Source: Betaproteobacteria bacterium
GTDB lineage: Bacteria > Pseudomonadota > Gammaproteobacteria > Burkholderiales > Rhodocyclaceae
DNA length: 6,445 nt
Direction of reading: 5' to 3'
Assembly: GCA_028868235.1 (NCBI GenBank)
Contig: JAGWUW010000163.1
Coordinates: 1 to 6,445 of the forward strand
How positions within the stretch are numbered: position 1 is the stretch's first letter; the number at the start of each line of letters is the position of its first letter. Below, piece after piece: positions 1 to 3,776 of the stretch. The position numbers were made by a program, and so were the translations under genes. The notes beneath the pieces were generated by a model that worked only from the letters and a program-made list of their open reading frames with translations, did not search any database and was not told where the DNA came from.

Positions 1-446
1 ATGAAGGAGGCAAACTCGGCCTGGGTGAAGCCCTGCTTGTTCTTGCCGATCCAGCGCACCCACTCCTCGGAGAATTCCGGGGTGAAGTTGGCGCGGTGGT
101 CGCGCCAGGCAGCCTTGGCTTCATCCTCGCCGTGGTCATTGAGGATGCCGAGGAAGGCAACCTTGCCGGCCTTGTAGTCGGCCACGCACCAGATGGTGCT
201 GTCGGTCAGAGAGCCGTGGCGCTTGATGTACTCGATGAAACTGTCGGCGTCGTGCAGGCGAACCTTGGCGATCTTGCGGCGCGGTGCGGCGAGCAGCTTC
301 TGGTCGTCGTCCTTCTCTTCCAGCTTCCAGCCCGGGGGCAGTGCGACGCGCTTGAGGTTGCCGGCCGGCTCGCTGATGATCTCGATCGGCTGCTTCATTT
401 CGCGCGCCAGGGTTTCGGCGATGTTGGTGATGTCTTGGGATTCCAC
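1..446 (-). CDS. DUF2303 family phage protein, 3' part missing
   Basis: Function is unknown. The protein resembles the DUF2303 family, which includes YfdQ of an E. coli prophage and is common in early regions of temperate phages. The visible part is 148 residues; the family is usually about 270, so the C-terminal part lies beyond the left edge. The family-like core runs from about residue 50 (a PRRKIAKVRLHDADSFIEYI stretch) through a segment containing IWCVADY and a conserved FLGILNDHG. I chose a GTG start because AAGGAGG lies four bases upstream, and that site overlaps the stop codon of the preceding gene. There is no in-frame ATG before residue 17. It is the last visible gene of the leftward early operon. 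The family call is from memory of the pattern; the position is firm. Confidence 0.8.
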   Translation of the reverse strand, partial: MESQDITNIAETLAREMKQPIEIISEPAGNLKRVALPPGWKLEEKDDDQKLLAAPRRKIAKVRLHDADSFIEYIKRHGSLTDSTIWCVADYKAGKVAFLGILNDHGEDEAKAAWRDHRANFTPEFSEEWVRWIGKNKQGFTQAEFASF

Positions 447-455
447 AGTGCCTCC

Positions 456-800
456 TTAGGCGGTCTTGAGATTGGCAACGGGCGTGTCGCTGGCAGCGGC
501 CACGCTCTTGAGGTCCAGCTTCTGCTGGTGCGGGTCGTCGGCGACCAGGTTGCCCTCGGGGGTCGCAAACAACATGGCTTCCATCGGTTCCTCGGCCGGC
601 TTGTTCAGCTTCACGGTGCCGGTGATGTGCATGGCGCCGCCGCGCGTGGCCTTCTTCATCTTGATCTTCAGGTCGATGCTGCCGGCCTTGCCGGTGGTGT
701 CGACGGCTGCAACCAGCTCGGCCAGCTTGTCGCTGGCAATGTCGATGAAGACGCCGCCGCCGATGTGGCGCAAGGTGTCGGTTATGGGACGGATTGACAT
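456..800 (-). CDS. Conserved phage hypothetical protein, 114 aa
   Basis: I do not recognise a named family. The 114-residue soluble protein has no membrane segment or signal peptide. The N-terminal half looks like an alpha/beta fold (IGGGVFIDIASDKLAELVAA), followed by lysine-rich strands (SIDLKIKMKKATRGG) and an acidic C-terminal tail. The ATG directly follows the TAA stop of the upstream gene, with GAGGTGG inside that gene as ribosome binding site, so translation is probably coupled. Its own stop overlaps the ribosome binding site of the DUF2303 gene, so the two products may be needed together. The codon pattern is clearly coding on this strand; the long opposite-strand frames here are shadows. 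Confidence 0.8.
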   Translation of the reverse strand: MSIRPITDTLRHIGGGVFIDIASDKLAELVAAVDTTGKAGSIDLKIKMKKATRGGAMHITGTVKLNKPAEEPMEAMLFATPEGNLVADDPHQQKLDLKSVAAASDTPVANLKTA

Positions 801-983
801 TTATTCCACCTCGTCTTCGGTGATGTATTCGCGGTGGATCACGCCGTTTTTATCGGCGTAGTCGACGAGCGTTTCTTTCTGCCCGTACTTGCCGAGGTAA
901 TTGCCGGTGACGATGCCTGGCAGGCTGTTTGCCTTGACGGTGACTCGCTTGCCAATTTCGTGCTTGAACTCAACTGTTTGCAT
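801..983 (-). CDS. Small phage protein, 60 aa, unknown function
   Basis: A short, charged, soluble protein. Alternating strand-like stretches (KRVTVKA, GIVTGNYL, ETLVDYAD, REYITEDEVE) suggest a small beta-barrel of SH3 or KOW type, but this is an inference from the hydrophobic pattern. No family is recognised. The start is supported by AAGGAG eight bases upstream of the ATG. The gene ends exactly where the next leftward gene begins, which fits a compact early operon. It has no cysteine and no visible catalytic motif. Confidence 0.7.
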   Translation of the reverse strand: MQTVEFKHEIGKRVTVKANSLPGIVTGNYLGKYGQKETLVDYADKNGVIHREYITEDEVE

Positions 984-1011
984 CTACTTCTCCTTCTCTT
1001 GGGTGAAAAAA

Positions 1012-1212
1012 TCAGATCAGGCCGAGCTGTGCGGGCATCGGATGGCCGGCTTGTTCGGCACGACGCCGCGCAGCTTTGACGGAGCAGTTCAATGCGGTTC
1101 GGATGGCAGGAACGTCGATCGCGCGTTCATAGGTCACGCCCAGGCGCCAGAGTCCGGAGCGCTTGTAGGCGGCTCGGAGTTCGCGTTCGGTGATGGGGTG
1201 TTGGGTGCGCAT
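1012..1212 (-). CDS. Small basic protein, first gene of the left operon
   Basis: A 66-residue protein with a helical, arginine-rich C-terminal half (ALNCSVKAARRRAEQAG) that could be a helix-turn-helix or an RNA/DNA-binding helix. No family name is recognised. The start at 1212 is preferred over an upstream in-frame ATG at 1275 because GGAGG lies four bases upstream, and because the longer frame would read through the operators and the predicted promoter. It is the first gene after the leftward promoter, the place where lambda carries the antiterminator N. The basic helix makes an antiterminator role conceivable, but there is no sequence match to N and a small transcription factor is equally possible. 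Confidence 0.65.
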   Translation of the reverse strand: MRTQHPITERELRAAYKRSGLWRLGVTYERAIDVPAIRTALNCSVKAARRRAEQAGHPMPAQLGLI

Positions 1213-1245
1213 GTCGCCTCCGTTCGGTTGAACTTGGTTGAGGCG

Positions 1246-1275
1246 ATTAAACCATAGGTTGAGATAATAAATCAA
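1246..1275 (-). promoter_or_regulatory. Leftward early promoter (pL-like)
   Basis: On the minus strand a -35 TTGATT (1270-1275) is followed, after an 18-base spacer, by a -10 TTTAAT (1246-1251), five of six matches to TATAAT. The start of transcription would be near 1240, giving a leader of about 28 bases ahead of the gene starting at 1212. The operator copies at 1250-1260 and 1274-1284 cover the -10 and -35, as expected for direct repression. The rightward promoter also uses TTGATT at the edge of an operator. Confidence 0.6.
1250..1260. promoter_or_regulatory. Repressor operator OL1 (left)
   Basis: AACC-ATA-GGTT, an inverted repeat of the half-site TCAACC/GGTTGA with a 3-base centre. The same 11 bases recur exactly at 2538-2548. 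It overlaps the -10 of the leftward promoter. Centre-to-centre distance to the next copy is 24 bp, the same as between lambda operators OR1 and OR2. Confidence 0.7.
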
Positions 1276-1284
1276 CCGTGGGTT
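1274..1284. promoter_or_regulatory. Repressor operator OL2 (left)
   Basis: AACC-GTG-GGTT, the same inverted repeat with a different centre; an identical 11-mer occurs at 2581-2591. It overlaps the -35 of the leftward promoter. Confidence 0.7.
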
Positions 1285-1295
1285 TATTTGAGGCG

Positions 1296-1320
1296 AAAAA
1301 AAACCGCCACGCGGGCGGTT
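1296..1320 (-). terminator. Rho-independent terminator of the repressor operon
   Basis: Read leftward, AACCGCC and GGCGGTT form a perfect 7-bp stem (1302-1308 with 1314-1320) around a 5-base loop, followed by a run of eight T residues (1296-1303, two of them in the stem). It lies about 22 bases after the stop of the gene ending at 1342 and just before the leftward promoter, so it insulates the left operon from repressor-operon transcription. Confidence 0.85.
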
Positions 1321-1341
1321 CGGGTTGGAGCGGTTGTTCTA

Positions 1342-1881
1342 TTAGGGCTGGGCGCGCTCGCCGATCTTCTCGATGTCGGTAAAGATGAACAGGAAGTCAG
1401 GCGTCAGCATCTTGCCTTCTTCGGTCATGTTTTTCGCGTGCTTGAGGCGCCCGGAGAACTTGACCACGTTGCCGGGTTTCATCAGCGCCAGTTTCTTGAA
1501 TACCGGTGAGCTTTGGGGAATCAGCGAATGGTCGCTGGCGTCTGAGAAGGCGTTGTTCCAGGTTGAGACGGTCAGCAGGTTGGGTGACAGACGAATTGTG
1601 GCGTAGGCCTTTCCGTCGCCATTGGTGCCCATGGTCTCAACGACACCGATCCAGTCCTTGATGTGCTTCGGGTCGCCCTTGAGTTTGGTGAAGCGTTGGA
1701 ATCGCTCGGTGACCAGCGCGGATTTTTGCAGCTCGTTCTCGGCCTTCTTATATTTGCCGGAGTACTCGGCAATGGCCTGCATGAACCCTTGCTGGAAGTC
1801 GCTGTAATTGATCGCCTGGTCAGCTGCAATCCCGGCGCCGCTGATGGCCAGCGTGACCAGGAGCAGGATGGATCTGATCAC
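1342..1881 (-). CDS. Secreted OB-fold-like protein cotranscribed with the repressor
   Basis: Function unknown. The 179-residue product begins with a typical Sec signal peptide (basic MIRS, hydrophobic ILLLVTLAISGAGIA, likely cleavage after Ala20 in GIAA), so it should be periplasmic. Residues 38-68 look helical. Residues 75-172 alternate strands and turns (WIGVVETMG, YATIRLSP, LLTVSTWNN, VVKFSGRL, FLFIFTDI) in an OB-fold-like way; I have seen this pattern in uncharacterised bacterial and phage exported proteins. The GTG start shares four bases (GTGA) with the repressor stop and has AGGCGAG upstream, so translation is coupled to the repressor. A longer ATG start at 1914 would spoil the signal peptide and overlap the repressor by 37 bases. 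Its place and expected expression in the lysogen match lambda rexAB. Exclusion of other phages or a change in host envelope physiology is possible but unproven. Confidence 0.8.
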   Translation of the reverse strand: MIRSILLLVTLAISGAGIAADQAINYSDFQQGFMQAIAEYSGKYKKAENELQKSALVTERFQRFTKLKGDPKHIKDWIGVVETMGTNGDGKAYATIRLSPNLLTVSTWNNAFSDASDHSLIPQSSPVFKKLALMKPGNVVKFSGRLKHAKNMTEEGKMLTPDFLFIFTDIEKIGERAQP

Positions 1882-2543
1882 AGTTTCTCGCCTTTGAAGA
1901 TAACGACGCCGCACATTGTAGCGTTTCCGTTGATCTCGATCATCGGCTCCGGCCAGGCGGGGTTTAGTGCCTTGAGGTACTTTCTGTCTCCCTCGAGCAC
2001 CAGCTTCTTGAACGTCGCTTCCTTTGATTCGTCGAGACGCACAACGACGAGAGAGCCGTGGATCGCCTCGCGCTCAGGATCCACGAAGATAAGGTCGTTC
2101 TCCTGGAATGACGGGCGCCCGTAAGGGTTGAACATCGACTCGCCGCGAATGCGCAATACAAAGGTGCTGGGGCTGTGGCTGACGGGGCATGGGAGCCACT
2201 CCTCGGCGTCGCCAGGGGCAAAGTTATCGATGATCTCTGACCAGGCGCCTGCCTGAACCCATGAAACCACTGGCACGTTTCCTTGAATGTCCGGACCAGG
2301 CTCGATGCCTGAGCTGTTGCGTGTTGGTTCGGTGCGCCCGGTGTCGTTGTCCGGTAGCAGTTCGTCCGGATAAAGGCCGGTCAGGCGCGCCACCTTGGGG
2401 ATGTTTTCGCGCGATATCTGCCCTGTCCGTATCCACTTGGAAACGGCGTTGTCCGAGACGCCGACCTGCTCGGCGAGCCAGGCCTGCGTTTTCCCCATGC
2501 GGGAAAGCGCGTCTTTGATGAGTTGTCCGATTGAATTAACCAT
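1878..2543 (-). CDS. cI: CI-type repressor, helix-turn-helix plus S24 self-cleaving domain
   Basis: Master repressor that maintains lysogeny and is inactivated by RecA-stimulated self-cleavage. In the 221-residue protein, residues 5-60 form an HTH_3 DNA-binding domain (KTQAWLAEQVGVSDNAVSKW at 18-37). A linker follows, then the LexA/S24 peptidase domain at about 90-221. Its cleavage site is Ala98-Gly99 (VQAGAW), the nucleophile Ser136 (GESMF) and the base Lys179 (ATFKKL), all in the positions seen in lambda CI and LexA. The start at 2543 gives the usual N-terminus and family length. The open frame runs up to 2645, but that would translate the operators and overlap the divergent cro start. No strong ribosome binding site precedes the ATG, only a weak GCGGAA, and the ATG lies inside an operator. 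The stop overlaps the start of the secreted-protein gene. Confidence 0.93.
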   Translation of the reverse strand: MVNSIGQLIKDALSRMGKTQAWLAEQVGVSDNAVSKWIRTGQISRENIPKVARLTGLYPDELLPDNDTGRTEPTRNSSGIEPGPDIQGNVPVVSWVQAGAWSEIIDNFAPGDAEEWLPCPVSHSPSTFVLRIRGESMFNPYGRPSFQENDLIFVDPEREAIHGSLVVVRLDESKEATFKKLVLEGDRKYLKALNPAWPEPMIEINGNATMCGVVIFKGEKL

Positions 2544-2548
2544 AGGTT
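2538..2548. promoter_or_regulatory. Repressor operator at the cI start codon
   Basis: AACC-ATA-GGTT, identical to the core of OL1. It contains the repressor start codon (2541-2543 on the minus strand). The centre is 43 bp from the next copy. Binding here could block cI transcription or elongation, i.e. negative autoregulation as at lambda OR3. Confidence 0.65.
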
Positions 2549-2580
2549 GATTTTCCGCGCTTGCGTCTGCGCCTGGAACA

Positions 2581-2591
2581 AACCGTGGGTT
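2581..2591. promoter_or_regulatory. Repressor operator over the pR -35
   Basis: AACC-GTG-GGTT, identical to the core of OL2, continuing into TTGATT, the -35 of the rightward promoter. Its centre is 23 bp from the neighbouring copy at 2604-2614, close enough for cooperative binding. Confidence 0.7.
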
Positions 2592-2618
2592 GATTTCGTA
2601 TTCAACCTGTGGTTGAAT
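2590..2618 (+). promoter_or_regulatory. Rightward early promoter (pR-like)
   Basis: -35 TTGATT (2590-2595), 17-base spacer, -10 TTGAAT (2613-2618), each four of six to consensus. Both boxes overlap operators. Predicted transcription start is near 2625, only a few bases before the cro ATG at 2629. The opposing cI promoter is less clear: TTGAAT (2600-2605, minus strand) with TTTGTT (2577-2582) at 17 bases is a weak candidate, as expected for a promoter that needs activation. Confidence 0.5.
2604..2614. promoter_or_regulatory. Repressor operator over the pR -10
   Basis: AACC-TGT-GGTT, the core of the most symmetric copy: the full 17-base site TTCAACC-TGT-GGTTGAA (2601-2617) has perfect 7-base arms, so it may be the strongest binding site. 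It overlaps the -10 of the rightward promoter. Confidence 0.75.
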
Positions 2619-2628
2619 TGATGGCGCT

Positions 2629-2850
2629 ATGGAAACCAAGACCAATTCTCCTATCTCACTCGCAGTTTCAGCCGTTGGCGGAATGCCAGCCCTTGCGAAG
2701 GGCTGCGGCGTCAGCGTGCAAGCTGTTCATAAGTGGATCAAGCTCGGACGCCCGCCGGCAGAGCGATGCATTGAGATCGAGCTTCTGACTGGTGGCCGGA
2801 TTTCCCGCTACCGATTGAGGCCTGATGTCTTTGGCGAGCAGGCTGCATGA
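2629..2850 (+). CDS. Cro-like regulator of the YdaS family
   Basis: A 73-residue DNA-binding protein, transcribed divergently from the repressor, that probably represses cI and tunes the early promoters during lytic growth. The sequence follows the YdaS/Cro pattern: an N-terminal helix ending AVGGMPALAKGCGVS, a recognition helix VQAVHKWIKLG (residues 30-40), then PPAERCIEIELLTGGRISRY and the closing RLRPDVFG. E. coli YdaS is described as an antitoxin-like regulator; next to a CI repressor the Cro role is more natural. The ATG at 2629 gives a normal N-terminus, but no convincing ribosome binding site precedes it. Another ATG at 2621 is out of frame. The stop lies four bases from the convergent stop of the next gene. 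Confidence 0.9.
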   Translation: METKTNSPISLAVSAVGGMPALAKGCGVSVQAVHKWIKLGRPPAERCIEIELLTGGRISRYRLRPDVFGEQAA

Positions 2851-2854
2851 CGGC

Positions 2855-3064
2855 TCAGTTCGTCAGCAGGCGCACTTCGATCGTGCGGGCAATCTCATCC
2901 AGCAGGCCGGCGCTCGGTCCTTTCCCGGCGCGGTCGGCTTCATCGGCAAAGGCGCGTATGTCGCTGGCCAGCTTGGCCGGGTCGATCTGTTTGCCGAGGG
3001 CAATGGCCAGGCCGCCCAGGGCGTCCGTGAAGGCCTGCATCACTTCTTCGTTGGTCAATTTCAA
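2855..3064 (-). CDS. Small helical protein encoded leftward between cro and cII
   Basis: A 69-residue acidic protein of unknown function, probably all-helical (NEEVMQAFTDALGGLAIALG, then DPAKLASDIRAFADEADRAG and LLDEIARTIEVRLL). The clean amphipathic pattern and codon use support coding on this strand rather than on the opposite one. The TTG start is chosen because GGGAGG lies seven bases upstream and the conserved-looking part starts there. The open frame extends to 3145 (GTG-ATG, with a ribosome binding site that is too close), adding about 27 residues with a CDCD segment. The gene converges on cro. Its transcript, if not stopped, would run antisense through cro into the repressor gene. No promoter stands out upstream. 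Confidence 0.6.
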   Translation of the reverse strand: MKLTNEEVMQAFTDALGGLAIALGKQIDPAKLASDIRAFADEADRAGKGPSAGLLDEIARTIEVRLLTN

Positions 3065-3152
3065 GGGTGTTCCTCCCGTTTCGAGTTTGTTGATGTCGCA
3101 GTCGCATTCTCTCACGTCAGGAACGCCCGCCTTTTTGAGCATCACCTCCCTG

Positions 3153-3168
3153 AGCCGCGACGGCGGCT
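3153..3168 (+). promoter_or_regulatory. Hairpin ahead of the cro-cII terminator
   Basis: AGCCGC-GACG-GCGGCT forms a perfect 6-bp stem with a 4-base loop, seven bases before the terminator stem. A pyrimidine-rich CGCCTTTTTGA (3128-3138) upstream loosely resembles boxA. A nut-like antitermination site is possible but unproven. Confidence 0.35.
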
Positions 3169-3174
3169 ATTCCT

Positions 3175-3207
3175 GCCCCTGGGCCAATCGGCCTGGGGGC
3201 CTTTTTT
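3175..3207 (+). terminator. Intrinsic terminator between cro and cII
   Basis: GCCCCTGGGCC (3175-3185) pairs with GGCCTGGGGGC (3190-3200) over 11 positions including two G-T wobbles, with an AATC loop, followed by C and six T residues (3202-3207). It only works rightward, since the other strand lacks the T run. It lies in the place of lambda tR1, so cII and the replication gene probably depend on read-through or antitermination. Confidence 0.75.
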
Positions 3208-3265
3208 GCAGGATGTCAGGGCTTGATGTCTCCCACAACGGCAATAACAAGGGGGGTTTACCGTT

Positions 3266-3763
3266 ATGACGTGCCGCTACACCGATATCAACCAGCACGA
3301 CGCGCTTTACATCGCTGCCCGTGCATACCCTGGTGGCGTCGAGGCGCTTGCCTTGCGCATGGGTATGGCGGCGCATGTGCTCTACAAGAAACTGCGCCCG
3401 GCGGTCGAGTCGCACCACATCAATTACGAGGAAGTCTCGGAAATCGTTGAGCACCTCGAGGCGGCTGGCAAGGCAGACATGGCCGAGCTGGTCATGCAGG
3501 CGTTTAACTGGCGGCATGGTCGGGTGGCGTTCAAGCTGCCCGATGTGAGTGTGCCGGCCGGCGAATTGTTCAACCAGGTGCTGTCCATCCTGCGCGAAGA
3601 AGGCACTCTGGCGAACGACATCAACGAGGCCCTGGGCAACGACGGCAAGATAGATGATGGCGAGCTGCAGAAGATCGAGAAGGATCTGCAGCAGTGCATC
3701 GAGGCGCTGGTTGTCCTGCGCAACAAGGTGCGCGCCAAGCACGATAACGACCAAGCGAATTGA
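3266..3763 (+). CDS. cII: CII-family phage regulator (CP76 type)
   Basis: Predicted transcriptional activator that favours lysogeny. The 165-residue protein matches the phage regulatory CII (CP76) family of P2-like phages such as 186, not lambda CII. The family-like N-terminus HDALYIAARAYPGGVEALALRMG leads into a helix-turn-helix (about residues 23-45, ending VLYKKLRP), then HHINYEEVSEIVEHLE. The C-terminal half (about 98-158) is helical and probably oligomerises the protein. In 186, CII activates a leftward promoter that drives repressor synthesis at establishment; the same may hold here. The ribosome binding site is AAGGGGGG, nine bases before the ATG. The stop is 13 bases before the primase-helicase start, so the two genes are cotranscribed. 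Confidence 0.88.
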   Translation: MTCRYTDINQHDALYIAARAYPGGVEALALRMGMAAHVLYKKLRPAVESHHINYEEVSEIVEHLEAAGKADMAELVMQAFNWRHGRVAFKLPDVSVPAGELFNQVLSILREEGTLANDINEALGNDGKIDDGELQKIEKDLQQCIEALVVLRNKVRAKHDNDQAN

Positions 3764-3776
3764 TCGGTCAGCGAAC

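Noticed and set aside
96..861. Long plus-strand frames opposite the left operon (96-797, 193-459, 466-861).
   Set aside because: They are reverse-strand shadows of leftward genes that have good ribosome binding sites, adjacent stop and start codons and better composition.
2544..2645. Upstream extension of the repressor to an ATG at 2645.
   Set aside because: It would translate two operators and the pR region, overlap the divergent cro start, and add 34 residues before a complete helix-turn-helix domain.
2847..3269. Plus-strand open frame of 140 codons that overlaps the cro stop and the cII start by ATGA at both ends.
   Set aside because: The overlaps look like coupling, but the product is Ser/Arg/Ala-rich like an antisense shadow, it contains the terminator at 3175-3207, and the opposite strand encodes a much more protein-like helical sequence.
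3654..3776. Upstream extension of the primase-helicase inside cII.
   Set aside because: The 41 extra residues are a frame-shifted reading of cII; the zinc finger begins normally after the ATG at 3777.
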